A stretch of 64,000 nucleotides of DNA from Apostichopus japonicus (lineage: Eukaryota; Echinodermata; Holothuroidea; Aspidochirotida; Stichopodidae), in the NCBI RefSeq assembly GCF_037975245.1, contig NC_092580.1:30037501-30101500 (forward strand), written 5' to 3'. Position 1 is the stretch's first letter. Every line of letters begins with the position of its first letter. Made by a program: the position numbers and the translations under genes. Below, piece by piece: positions 24,001 to 38,515 of the stretch. Below the pieces are notes generated by a model that made no database searches, was not told the origin of the DNA, and worked only from the letters and a program-made list of their open reading frames with translations.

Positions 24001-27000
24001 ATCCAACCCCAATGTTTTGTACTGTCCTAGATTCTGTCATCAGGGGATTAAATTGTGAATGCTGATCAAGTAAAATTGCCCTTTTGAGGGGGGAAATAAA
24101 CTGCAGTTCTAAGAAAAAAGCATTAAAGATATTCTCAGATAACCCTTTGAGATGCCCGCTCTCTTGAGATTTACACTCTGACAAATTGAACAGTACTTGA
24201 ATTTAAGTGGTGCATAATTTCAAGTCTACTTCTAAGAGAGGGCAGTTTGGGGGAAGGAGGGAGGTAGGGGGGGGGGCAGCCATACTCTGACATAAATTCT
24301 AAAAGAACAAAGAAGACAAAGCTGCCATTTTCATCAATGGTTTCTAAACACAGGGACCTTGCCTGACCCCTTCTGCTATTTTTTGTTAGATAAGGAACTT
24401 TTGCATTTACAATAATTGTAAGTTCTGATGAAGAGAGCAGCTGTGTTAGTAATAAAACATACAGTTCATTAAACTCATCAGAATACAGTTCACATGAGGT
24501 CTAATTGACTTGTACATGTACATTGTACTGATTAAATTCTTTATTCCAAGGTACAAGTTTATTGTATTACTATATACAATTAAGTACTGTTGACACTCCA
24601 AGCGGCTTGCAAAAGAAAAGACAAATTAAAGACCGAGAAATCTGATTGGTATATGTTTTTGGTGGAACTAAATTTAGTCCAATCATATTATATTAAACAT
24701 GTATCAAGATTAGATAATGTCCCCTTTGAGATATATACCACTTGAACCAAAGTAAAACATCACAGGGTTCGGTTCCTCTGACAAAGTTTGCTGTTTGAGT
24801 ACAGGAAGAAAGATAAATTTACTCAGACCTCATTGCAATATGAAAGGTACGAAAATGGTCACCAATCGACGGATTATCACCTTGACAACCATCAGTGTAG
24901 TAATCTCTCTCGCCAATACCAATGTGACTAGTATGACTCTTTGTGACTGACAATTTCTGACTTTTAGAGTTGTAAAACAACTTGTACTATATTAATTCTC
25001 CTAATTATGTTGTACAATATTTGTATAATAATGCTCACGATTGTGCCAATTAATTCACTGTCTTGATGAGGTAGTCAATTATAATGCCATATGTTTACCG
25101 ACATTTTTTTTTTCTTCAAAATAAAGTGATACATACTTGCATATATTTATATAGACAATGATATGAGGATATTAATTGGATTAACAGATAGTTAAATGCT
25201 AAGAAGTGAATGGGGGCTACTGAAGGAGTTTAGTGCTCCCTGCAAGATGAAACAGAACCACAATTCTGTATTTCTTGCTGAAATTTATCTTTTCATATAG
25301 CCACACTGAAAGTTTGTGTTCCGAAATATAACTGCATGCCGGACAGTACAATATGAACAAATTTTGGACACATTTTAGTAAGTGCGAACGTACGTGTTTA
25401 ATTGACAGGTTCCTTAGTATAAACTGGTTGAATTCAGTAATTTCCTGTTTAAGGTACAGTAGCTATATGAATGCAGCGGTGGCTTAAGGCTGTGAATAAC
25501 TTAAAGAACATTATTTGTGCTGTACCATAAGTGCCAGTACACTACACTGCCTGAGGTACAGTATAGCTCTGCACAATGGATTTAGACATAGATGAATTTC
25601 TCATTAACCTGCTGGTTTTCTCAAAGTAAGTATTACCATACTGATTAAGTTTATATATATGGCTAGAGTTAAACTAACATACTATTATGCATACAGTGTG
25701 TACATGTATAATGATGCTGTCTTATGCATCATGTGTGTATAAGTGTGGCATAGTTACAATTTCACATCACATGTCAATTCTGTGGAACAAATTCATACTG
25801 AGATATGACGTAAAGGAACCTCATATGGCCAAAGATAAATTTCCTATCTGAGTTGGTCATTTTTTTTTTCTTTTCAAAACATTTTGATGTTAATTGCTGC
25901 TGTATAAGTTGGTAAATTATTTTTACTGTAGGTTCTAAATTACAGTTATAACATACACTTAGCCCAGTATCACAGCCCTGTTTTTGGCATTCATTGTGAA
26001 CAAGACCACTGTGACATAATTTAAAAAAGAGTAATCAGCTGTCATTTTGTCCTACTCAAGAACAGCATTCCACAAAAAAAAATTGATGTATTTATTAGTG
26101 AAGCAGTAACAAATGTAAGTTTTGAGGAAATCATCAAGATTGTGAAGTTGTCAATTTTGGACAGTAAAATTGTTATTTTTCAACTCTTTTTGTTGTTGTT
26201 GATAAACGTGCATCAGATATCTGTATAAAGTGTAAACATTTCAAAATGCTAAGCAATTTGATTTGCCTATTAAAGTTGCCAACATATCTGCAGAGTAAAT
26301 GGCTATAAAACTATAATACATCGAATTAGTCAAACTGTGCTAGATATGCTCCTAAGATAACTGTTGTAAGTAGAAGGGGATGAAAGCACCATCATCACTG
26401 GAACACAAATTACTGGAACAAACAAAGGTATTTTGCCACTAATTCATGAAAAGATCTAAATCCCTTTTCCCCAGTTCAAAGAAAAAACTGGAAACAGTAA
26501 ATGTATTATGGCAAACTGCCTAACATCAATTCAACAGCGATAATCTTGTACATAGCTCAGGAAATATCTAGCGCCCCCTTAAAGTGAATAGTGCACATTC
26601 GTTGAGGCATGGAAGAAAACATTGACAGGTAACTTCATGGGACACGCACCGATCCGTTTCTGACCAGCCTGGACCAATTGGGACTCGGAAAAGTAATAAC
26701 TTATATAGTTGTGGGCCTTGTGTATCACAAGAATATTTGAAACATTAATAAGAGGCAAAACTTTAAACATATACCAATAACCAATAAATGTTGAAGATTC
26801 TTCCATACATTTGGCTACATTTTTAGTAGTTTTTGTAACACCAAATAATTCATTTATAAAATACATTTCTTTCAAATTGTCATTATCTTGCAGGATGTGG
26901 CAATTAAATCCTAACTCCTTGATTCAGTGCTATAGAGTAGTGTACATGCAGGTATACTTTAGTTTTATCAAAATCTTTGTTGAATTTTCTAAAACTTTCT

Positions 27001-30000
27001 TTGATTTTGTTTCTGAAATTAATGCTGTTCTCCTCTAGAGATTTTAACTTATTTCTCTTTAAAAATATACATTGGTAAAGTAGACTAATCTGATTAGTTC
27101 TGTAGGTTAGTAAAGAAATTCTTTTATTGATCGAGTCAACCAGAAAAGCGTTGTTTAGGGCAAATCCTGACATATGAGATATTATTTGTACATTAAATGC
27201 GGATATTAATGGTGTGCCACCATTTAGAAGAATAAAGTTGTCTCCAAAGTAACAAATTGAATCAATTAATTGCATGTTTGAAATGAGAAAATTTTACATT
27301 TAAAGAAAGAAGTGGAGTCACTTTAATGGAAGGACACGCTAGTGGTAGTTAATTTGCAATTAATAACAGAAGTTTTGTAAAAGTATGCAAATGTATGTAG
27401 TAAGGTGGAAACTGGGTGAAAGATGTATGTCAATACTGTATTATTACAATATTCAGAAAAAATAAATTCTGCAACAAATTTTGCCAACCAGTTTCAAAGA
27501 TGGTCGATGGAATTTTCCCCAAAACATGCAAGCGTAGTGAAATATATTTTTTGTGCACAAAAGTTTCGAATTATTCTGAGCTTTGTTTGTTAAGCTCAAG
27601 ATGAAACAATGCAGCATTTTGATGCCACCTGCCTTTCAATGAAAGTACATTTTTATTTTTCACAATGTGTTAATCCACTGTTAGAAGTTCAATAAAGTAT
27701 TTAAATATATGTCACAGATATCATATTCCATTCTGTATGACAACCTTATCTCTTTTAGACAACTAGTTCTCAATTGTGTGAATGGAATGTAGGTGGTCTG
27801 TACTATTACTGAAGTTTGTATATTTTTTTATATTAATTGATAGCTTGATAAATTGATTGATCAATTGTTTCTTTCTTTCTTTCTGTTTGTTTTTCTTTTA
27901 GTCCAGCAGCTATTATAGGAACCGTGCTTGCCATCGTGGTTGTTTTACTTGTGTGTGTCACCCTCTGTTGCTGCTGCTGCTCTTGCTGTATCTGGAATCG
28001 AAGAAAAAATAATAAGAGAGGCAACCAAGTCAGATACAGTAAGTATACATCACTTGAAAGTGTCATTATCTTGTACAGATCACTTTAAAGGGCCATTTTG
28101 TTGTCATAAAGCTATCAGTAAATAGTTTAAGTGTCGTTGTCTCGTACAGATCATTTAAAGGGCCACATTGTTCTCTTAAAGGCCATCAATGAATATTGTA
28201 AAGTGTCATGATCTTGTACAGATCATTTTAAAGGGCCACTGTTCCTTGTGTCAACAGTTGCCGAGCAATTTCAAACATTCTTTCCTGGGGTTTTCAATCT
28301 CCAAACAGTCATTCCCAGATATTATTAAGGAGACTTAAAGTAGCTGTAGTGCTATCTGATCAAAGAGGGAACATGGTTGTTGTAGACTTTTGGACAAGTG
28401 GCCATTATTAGCCTCTCTTGCATATAACTATTGGCTGGAGAGGCAATAAGGGAATTAGCTCAGTGTTTAAAACTTGCATAGAAGTCTTTTAGGGTTTTTA
28501 ATATTTTATGTTGTTGTTGCTGTTGCTGTCACATTGCAAATGTTGCTGTTACATTGCAAATGCTGCATGGCAATTTTTGATAAATGCAAAATTATTTTCT
28601 TGTGCACTATGACCTTCTATGACATCTAATTCATTGTGGGTACATGTATCCACCTAGGCTGGTGTGCAGAATAATAAGTTATGTCAAAGCAACTTCCAAC
28701 ATTTGCAACCCACCACAAATTTCACAGTATATTGATCTAATTGCCTAATTCACACTTATCATAATTTGGATATAACAGTTCAAAAAGGAGGTTCTTTTGT
28801 GTCAGCAAGGTTAAAAAGTTGATTACTGTGTATAATATGTTAACTTAGTACTTTAAAACGGCTTCATACCATTGGAAAAGAACACAACTTTAATCAAATC
28901 TTAAAACATGAATGGATCTTGCCAAAATTCACCTGACTAGGTTATTACAGGAGTAAAGCACAGTAGTTATTAGTTTTAAATGCATTGTAGTTTCTACTTA
29001 CCTATCTGTTAATTAACATTTCTGTTAATCACCTTGCTCAGTGTCCTTGAGAGCCAGCATGTTGCCCCAGGGACAATCAAGTCACCTGACCCCCCCCCCT
29101 TCATTTTTTCATTTTTCCTTTAATGTATATTATGAAAATCAAAATGCATTGTGTTTCACCCCAAATTTCCTTAGGCCACATTATTGACACTGGGCCCAGG
29201 CCTGTACTCCCCTGGTCCTCCCATCCTGTCAGGCCTGACCCTTCCACTGACCTTATCCCACATTGTGTAACACTTCTCATGTTATGTCAGAGAATAGTAC
29301 AATCACTGTGTCCTATATACTCAAAAAGTTATCTGAACCTAATTCAAACCTCTTCTAATGTTTATGAACTATAGAGATATAAGCTATGTTTGCAGTCTAA
29401 GCATGGAGAAATTGACATTGAATATCTGTCTAGTTCACTGAATAAGCACATTATACACACAAAAGCAGATAAGTAGCTAAGTAAGCTGATTGTTTGAGAT
29501 ACATGCAGGAATGCATCACAATTGTATCCACTAGATACTGTAACCCTGGATTACATGGTTGGTTGGTGGTGTTTTCCAGTAAAAGTAAGAATAAAATGGA
29601 AATATAAAATCAGACTTTTCAATACCAGTTTATTATTTGCTTTCTGAAAGCTCAGATGGTATGAAATGGAATAGGAAGAATATTCAATGAAGTGAAATTG
29701 TTGATGTTTTAATTGGAAAATCCCAATTTTGTGGGCCTGCATGAACCTAAATCGAACACTAGAAATCAAATGATCTGGTAAGGGACAACTAGACAAGAAT
29801 CTTTATAAATTTGCTCGAAAGGTCTTATGAATAAATCAAATCCAGAAAAAATGAAGTACATGAAAAGAAACAAAGAGATTCATTCAAGTGGACTTATTTT
29901 CAACATGTACTGCACATAGTCAATTCAGTGTGATTTTTTAAAAAAGTAAAATAAATACCAAAATGCAAACGAGTGTAATGATGTGCAGATGTTTCAAAAG

Positions 30001-33000
30001 CATGCAAGCAACTAGCAGGCAAGTGGCATATGTTGGAAACTGTGTCACACCGGCCTTATCTCTGCTGTTAGGGGAACCAAGTTACTACTACATAGCATTT
30101 TGTGTGGAGTAAATGTCCATGGTAGGTAGGTGTACTTGACCTATTTACTTGTAGTACTGAAACATTGCAATCATTTTTTTTTTTGCCTTATTGGTTCTAT
30201 ATATTTAATATTTTGGTTTTTGTTACTATTTGTTTTTAGGTTTTACATTTGTAAAGTGCTTTGAGCAGCTTTGCTGATTATGCACTATATAAATATTACT
30301 TATTATTATTACTTATTATTATACTGAGGGTGTTATTTTGGGGGAATGGAGAAAGTATAATAATTAATGTAAACACCATTGTTTCATGAAGTTCTTTGTT
30401 CACAGCACCATTCCTCAAGAAGATAGTTGCTAAACATCATATTTCCTGAAAAACTGTGTTCAATATAATATACCATTGTTTCCATTGTTTCCACTGCAAT
30501 ATATTGTTTCCTGAAATATGAGTATGGAAAACATGATTTTCAGATTGTGTAAGTAAAATCCACAAAAGATTTCAAAATGTTCAGAATTTCACATTGACAC
30601 TTACTAGGTGCATATGAATGAATAAAAGGGAAATGTTTTAGTTTATTTAGTTCTGTTTCTAAATTAACAGTTATTTCACAACACAATGATGCCACCAGTG
30701 TCCAAATGACATAGTGCCTGAATGCAGACGATTGATATTATATTCTTGTTGATTTAATTCCATCATGTTGTTTTCATACCAGCTGCAATTAAACAGCAAG
30801 AAATCAATCCTGAGAATCATAATGTTGAGTAAATCCAACAGATATTACAAGTTTCAAGTTGTCATAGTACTGAACACAGACCCTGTCAAATTATTTACTT
30901 CTTGATATTAGGCGACAATATCTCCACATTTCTTTTAGGGTAAAACAATTGTTATCAGCCATGTATGGTGCTCTGAGCAACCTGTCCCCTCCACACCTCC
31001 CCTCCCCTCCTCACCCTATCACTGTCCCCATGAGAGTCATCCTTATATCAATAGTCTTGTTTGTAGCAGACTAAAATTTAGCATTAAATATCAAAACAAG
31101 TTGTCTCTCTCCCTATAGAAAAAATATGCTTGACTGCCTTAATTTAGATTGCTGCCACGGTTGCATGTTGGAAACATGAACATAACAGTATTAGATTTTC
31201 TACATGACGAACCATTTACGATTATTTACTGCCCAAGCAATGTGGTAACCTTGGTATGCTAATGTATCATGTAGACTGCTTGTATCTTTGATTATTTGTC
31301 ATAGCCAACAATTTGTCTGGACACAAACTTGTACGTACATATATAGTGAACCAATGCAATGGGTAGAAATGCCATGTGATTATGAGTGCCTCGATACGAA
31401 TAGCGGCCGGACTGAACCAAAAGACCATTTAAAGGGTGTGAAGACTCGCGCAAAAAGAAACGTCTAATGCCGGTAATCTGACCTAGTTTCGAATGAGGTG
31501 TAACAGAAGTGTTAGACACCACCATCGATCCCAGAAAATACACGCACAGCTTGCTACCTTCGGTAATTAGACACTGATGTACAGTCAGTACATACAGCTG
31601 CGGTCAATACCCACAGCACAGTGTATAAACGATACAGCAATGGACATCTCAGGTCCAGCTAAAGATAACAAGGTATCATGTTTCATTACTGTCTGCATTT
31701 TGTAGCGACACAACAAAACGTCACTTGCAAGCAACAGAAAGTTAACTTTTTCAGATGGCTGCACACGGTTTGAGTCTTTAATGCCTTTAATGGGGCTCTC
31801 CAGACACATAGGTCCTAATCTGCATGGTCTGTATAAATGTTGACAAAAGTCTGAATCAAAAAGTAACAGGATTTATTGAAAGCGCAGCACTCACAAACAT
31901 AAGAACATGCCTGGTGAGTTACATGCAGACATACGCTGCATGATTGATATCCAAGTTCCACTTACAAAGTTTTACCGAAACAAAAAGCACAATAAAATAA
32001 GGTACTTTAAAACAGCTTGTTTTGACATGGAAATTCACACAAATTGTTCGAACGATCTCTTCTTCATTAATAACTGTACAAATGAATTTATGGTGATATC
32101 ATAGTTCCAACAAAATTACACTTTTCCAACAGATTCAATCAGTAGTGTAATGAATGGTCTGTGCAAAAACTTGATTTTTTTTTTTTCTGTTCTAAAAGGA
32201 ACAATGAGCTGAAAATCAGCACTGGCAAGACTGAAACAAAATGAAAGAATAATTTAGTTTAGACATTACAGAATGTAATTATATATTGATATTTGTTTTG
32301 TTGAACTGCACATAGATTAAAAAAATTAATTAATTTCTTTTGCACAAAGAAACTGTCTCAATTAGAAAGGATGAATTACTGTCTTATACATGATATGTTA
32401 GAATAATGCTGACAAAATTTGCCCATTTACTGGAAAAAGGAAAACAGAGCTTGAGTCCTACTTTACTATAAAATAGCTTTTCATTTTTTGGGGGGGGGGG
32501 GTGGAGAATGACCGATGGGTGGATGACCGATGGGTGGTTGGCCAAAACTTTGGACTTGTTCGTGGCCTTTAAAAGGTTGAGGACCACTGCTTTACTTAAA
32601 GGGTAATTATATACAACATCTGTCAAAGTTTGCCACTCACACACCATTCATAAAGTGTTGTGACAATTTCATAACCACGTTTCCAGTTTCAAATAATGCA
32701 AGAAGGACCCAAGATATTTGAAAATTTCCAATTTGCATTTTACATTTGTACACTTAATGTGTCTGTGAGCTGTTAATGTGGAGGAGCAACTTGGATTCAT
32801 TGGGGAATGCTTATTGGCTGCTGCTTAATTAACCGTTGCTTTTGGGAGAAAATTTAGGACGATGCTTTATTTTCGTCATTTCCAATCTAATTTTAAGTAA
32901 GATTTAGTAGAACTGGTGATATATGTCCTACAAAATACAAAAGGTTCCTACCATCAGATAAAGTGCAAAACTTAATTTACTCTGCTATCCAGACTTCTCA

Positions 33001-36000
33001 AACACTAAATAATAGTAATCTACAGATCAAAAATGGCACAAAGCAAGGGCGTAGGAACCGGGGGGGCTGGGGGGGCGCCAGCCCCCCAGTGAAAAATGTG
33101 GAGGGGCGGAAGTATCATTCCGCCCCCCCGCTTCACAAGTCAGAAAACCCCTTTTTCATTTCCAAATGAGAAAAAATCTCATTTGGAGCACCAAATTGCA
33201 TCTAAGGCCAGGTGAAAATGCAAAATTATATACAAAATGGAGTGGGTGGGTTAAAGTGTGCAATATTGCACCAAATTGCATCTGAGGCCCCCTGGAAATG
33301 CAAAAAAATTCCAAAAGGGGAGGGGGACACCCCCTCCCCTTAGACCCCTCCCCCAGGCCGGCCATCAGTCTTCAGCCCCCCCACTCAAAAGTACCTTCCT
33401 ACGCCACTGGCACAAAGCCAGCATCGAGGAGGGTTCATTAGCATATACTAGGACACATCCTTGAGACAAACACCATTTAATACATTCGATGCTCACACAA
33501 TGCGCAGCAGTAATTTCTCCAGCAGATTTCTGGTAAAACGGGAAGATTTAGGTTTATTGAACGAAAACAGTAGTCTTGGGTTTCTAGCGAGATGAAGGTA
33601 AACATGCAACTGGTAAAGTAACGTCATCTCCCAGGAATAGTTTTGCTGTCCTAGTTATCTTAGATTTCAAGATTACGATAGAACACAACCACGGCTTGTG
33701 GAAGATCTCAAGATTCTTGATAGCAACAGTGCAGTATCTTGTTGCGTTCTCAAATATTGATTGGTTTGTAAAACGGATAGGCTCTTAAAGATTTCGACCT
33801 ACTTTTATGAGCATTTTAAATCTTGGCTTTCGATGTACTTAATGTGTTATGTACAATCGTCTCGAGCCAGGGGTGACTGCATAAGCCCCCTGTTTGTTTG
33901 AAAATATTGGAAGTAGGACTCGGCGGACTCATCCCTTATAAGGATAAATTTCAGTACCACAAGAGATTCTCTTCTGTTGATCACATTAAACTTTGTGAAT
34001 CAAATATAAGGTATGCATAACAAGGACGAATTTGGTCAACACTTGGCAGCTACTTCAAGCTTTATGGGAGAGAAAAATTTTACTTCAAAATAAAGGTATT
34101 CAATTTATTTCACAAAGTAGCAAAAACAATACTTTCATGTCTGTGAAACAGAAGCTTGAAGCATATTTTCCCCAAATTGGTGGAGAAAACCAAAATAATA
34201 GTATGGAAGAATAATATTATAGCAATACCAGATATTTTAAATAATTGAGGGTGAGGGGAGGGTGGAGTGGGGATCAACTGGAACCTTCATTAATTTCAGT
34301 TAATGTTCCTTCGACTGTTCTGTAAGCATTATCCGTTTCTCAAGAAGCTTCCCTTTGCTTTATAAAAACAAGAACAAAAAGACAAGTGACAAAAAAAAAC
34401 ACAGCAAGTCACCCAAAGTCAGGTTTTCAAGTGATCCATAAGAATTGGAGAAAATAAAAATAATTATTACTGATGAACACTTTGTTTTGAACTGGAGCAG
34501 GCTATTTTACATCAATTAGACAAATTCATTTCGTATTTTGTGCGATACTTTGAACAGTAACTTTATATCTTTGTTGAATTCAAGTATATGTAACCATATA
34601 ATAGTGACAGAAAAAAAAAAAAACCACTACATTATCTGCTTATTTGAGCTGTAACTGTTGGTTTATGCTACTTTTCTCTGCACAGTTTGTGCAAATCTGA
34701 ATAAAGGTTTAGTCTCACGTAATAATTTGTTCAATGATTATCCAAAAAGTGACATAACATGCTCATGCATCATGGACAGCAGGTAAATCTTGTAAAAAGT
34801 GGAGAATCAATTCATGTGCAGGAAAGGCAGTCCTTAAATTTTCTGTTTATAGCACAACAAATAATGCTTGGGACTTTAAAATGGATAATTTGATTTTAAT
34901 CCCACTTACTAGGTCATGTATGTCATATGTGGGCCAGATTTGGGATAATAAAGAGTTGTTTTTGCAACTGTTATTTCAAGTTAATCAAATAACTCTCAAT
35001 TCTCTCAGTAATGTTGTTGCCTTGTTAGTTGATGGGTGCAGCCAACTTTATTTGATTACAAAAGCAACTAGAAGTTGAAAAGGGATGGAAAATTAGGTTT
35101 TGCTCTACTGACTAAGTTTCTCTTTGACTTTTGAACAAAAAAAAAAGGGAAAGTTTGGTTTAGTAAGAGCATATATAGCTGAAATGGTAAACGTTCACTG
35201 TTGGGAAACTGACTGAACTAGTATGTGTGTCATTTGTCTGCCACTGAAAAATCCCTTTAACTTCATATCTAGGTATTGCCAAAAAAAAAATCATTTTATT
35301 TAACTTCATAACATAATAATCTACAGGCTCTGAATAAGCATCTATCAAAGATGAGTTGGACATAATGGGCATTGTATTTTGTCTACAACATACATGCATA
35401 GTGTAAAAGATGTCTATGAAATATTATGTTACATCCGTAGGCCATTGATCACCAGTCAAGTTAACTGCCCTCACAGCCTTTCACCTGTCCAAACAGTCTT
35501 TGACATAAACCTGGAAATTTAAAGAAAACACAGCAAACATTCGACGGCCAAAAGCAGGCTGTAATGCTGAATATATTACACGAAGCAATATCAGGCACTG
35601 ACAAAGTGTGAATGTGAAATATAATTCAGAGATGAGACACATCATGTACATAAGCAGCTGCTTATTAATGTATTATAAGTGTGAGGTATTTCTTCACCCC
35701 CCCCCCCCCCGATTTGCAGATGATGCAGAGATATGTTTTGAAATTAAAGAAGCTGGATGCTGTTATCTCTCTTACCCCTGAGGGAGCAAACTTTACAACT
35801 AGCATATTTGCATGGGACTCATTATGCAGAGTTATTCTTCTTTGCAGCAGTCAGAAAAGTGATGAAAAATAGAATAAAGTGAGAGGTATGACACTGCAGA
35901 TGTGATGAAATGTTAATAATGTAAGTGAGGAAATTGCTCTAGGAAGCTTCCTTTGAGATTGGGTATATGATTTCATTTTTCAACCATATTGTTCTTTGTT

Positions 36001-38478
36001 ATTCTCTGGGGCCCACTTTTTAATAATGTTTTCGATTAATTTAATGTGGAAGAACGAGGATTTGTAGGAGTCTGATTGAGAGCTACAAAGATCTAGTATG
36101 TAGGAAAAGTAGTAAATCATACGAGCCCATGCATGCGTGTTCAACCAAATTTATACAAGTTGAATTTTAAATATTTGATAGCTGATAATTTCTCTTAGTA
36201 TAGTTCTCACAACCTGCTGATTAAAGCAAGGTAGACCTTAACAGACGACATTCCTGGACTGGCTAATTGATATAATGATAAGCAGAACAATGGCCTCTTA
36301 TAGGTTCTCTTTGTGCAACTTTGCCCCCCCCTTCACTCTTTCTCCACCCCCATACCTCTACTCTTTAAGTACCCTAATAGTAATCCTCAAAGCTACATTG
36401 ATAACTAACAATCTACCCAGGAAGACCAGTTTGTTTTTATTGCTGGCATATTACAGTCTAATAAGAAATCGACTCCTCCCGTCTGCTTTAAAATCATATT
36501 TTAATCTGATTAAGAACCACTTTTGCTCCCTGTTAAGCAGGGAATCATTTATTTTTTAACATTCTGTGCAGCGATTTTCAGGTTTTATGAATTCTATTTC
36601 TCATGAAACAGTGAAAATACAGTGAAAATAGTGTATGATTCTATGTGTCAAAACTACTACTCCTTTCGTTTTGGTTTTTTTCCATTTGCGTAGCAATTTG
36701 GTCAGTTTGATTCGCAATCCAATACGGGATAAAATTGTTCCCAATTGAAGTGGTCTGCTGTTATGTTGATACATTGAAGTAAATCAATAGTTGAATAATA
36801 AACAGTAACATGACTACAAGACCACTTCAGGATAATTAAGAGGAGGGTAGAAGAATCAGACTCAAATTTATTATGTTTGTGCTAGAACGGGATACCAAGT
36901 AAAGTTATAGAGAGAATGGTCAGGATCTGATTCTAAACTTCTACAGTTACTGACAGCTTTTGTCATCAGATACGATACGATAAAGAACTTTTCATCCGTA
37001 GGTAATATTGGTATTATAGCTAAATGCAAGCTTAGTTAAAGCTAAATGCAAACCTCATCGTTTACCGTGCCGTTAAAGGAGCCTTTCCAGCTTATTTGCC
37101 AAATTTTACAGCAATTTTATTAAGCAAAGTGGAGTATAAATTAAATATTATCAGTTACAATTTATTCATTTAAGTCATCTACTTTTTTTTCCTTTTAAAT
37201 TCTGAAAAATTTCATTTGCCAGATATGCTTTTTCAAATTATTGTTAAAAATAATCATAGACAAATCCACATTGAAGAAATATCATATTTTTTTTATACCC
37301 TTTTCTCTCTTTATTTGAAGTAGCACTTTAACTGTAATAGTGAAGCTAATGAACCACACAGATTCTTTTGGGAATTATTGTAATGGCATATTATCGCAGA
37401 CTGTTTTATCAGAATCAAAGAGCTAAATTTGAACAGTCTTAATAAACATAGAGTAAACGTAAAGGGTTGTGTGCATTGAAGGTGAATGACCAGCATAGAT
37501 CTAATTGTACTTTGTGTTTTGAACAGAGTGAGCACCCCATGTGTTGGAAATGAGACCTCTTAAAAATCACTTCATCCTTCTTATCTGTTCATGTTATCAG
37601 ACTGCTATGCATATGGTAAATTTCGACTTCATTTTGGACTGTAGCAGTTCCTCTCTGGGATGGCAATGACTCACAGACCGTAGGTGTTAATATTGCAGCT
37701 GTTTTTATCAGCTGAAAGGTATCATGATAGCGGAATTTATTCACGATAGGTGTCACAGATATCGATTCGTGTCGATCGCAGCGGTGGCTCAAATAGAATT
37801 ACCGACCATTTTGCGGGGAATATTTTGTTTCCCAGGCCACTGTAAATATATATATAGGTTTCTATTTGTTTGTTGTTATGCTAATAAACAATGGGATCAC
37901 TGTCACGCAATGAACTCAGACGAAAGTTCAACAGTGCTTATTTATAGCAATATATATGCTGGAGGATAATTAGATTGCAATTAGGCACTGGATGATTAGC
38001 CTAGATATAAACAATGGTTATATTAACCATGGATGAGACTGAATAGGGTAGTTGGTGAATCAGCACTCACTAATGTTATATAAATTGGTTTGAATCTAAG
38101 AAAAGAATATTTTAGATTTATAACTCTCACATAAACTTTAGGAAGTGATATGTTTAGGTTTTTCAAATGATTTGTACACAATAATTGTCAATAATGTTGC
38201 TTGAAATGAGAAAAAAGAAAAAGGATTGTAAAGTTTTGAGTTATAACATAAATTTGTTAGTCCTTTTGGATTACAAACTCCCATTTAGCTGTGGGAGTGA
38301 TACGTACAGATTACTTGAAATTATACCAAACATTGTTGCAAATGTGTGGTGTGATAATGCACCCACATTATCTTTTCTCATATTGTAAAGCAAATGCTCA
38401 TCTTTACAGTCGATACAGGTTATAAGGGGGAACAAAAAAACTGAAAATATTGAAATACTATCAAGTTTAATTCCTTTG

Positions 38479-38515
<37 letters not shown>

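Larger units (their letters stand above)
16340..27901 (+). other. Shisa intron 2 (11.6 kb)
   Basis: Holds SINE copies 3 and 4, the mosaic hAT element, the solo LTR, G-runs near 20981-20997 and 24269-24277, and a candidate first exon at 25576. The remaining sequence has no protein-like frame I can support. Confidence 0.75.

Noticed and set aside
24840-24950. 36-codon frame with a signal-peptide-like N-terminus (MKGTKMVTNRRIITLTT...)
   Set aside because: Considered as another Shisa first exon, but no donor in it gives the phase needed for exon 2 or exon 3.
26904-27275. 123-codon open frame on the - strand with a Lys/Phe-rich end
   Set aside because: Some protein-like stretches, but no known motif, no neighbouring exon in phase, and low-GC sequence that readily yields such frames. 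A protein-profile search would settle it.
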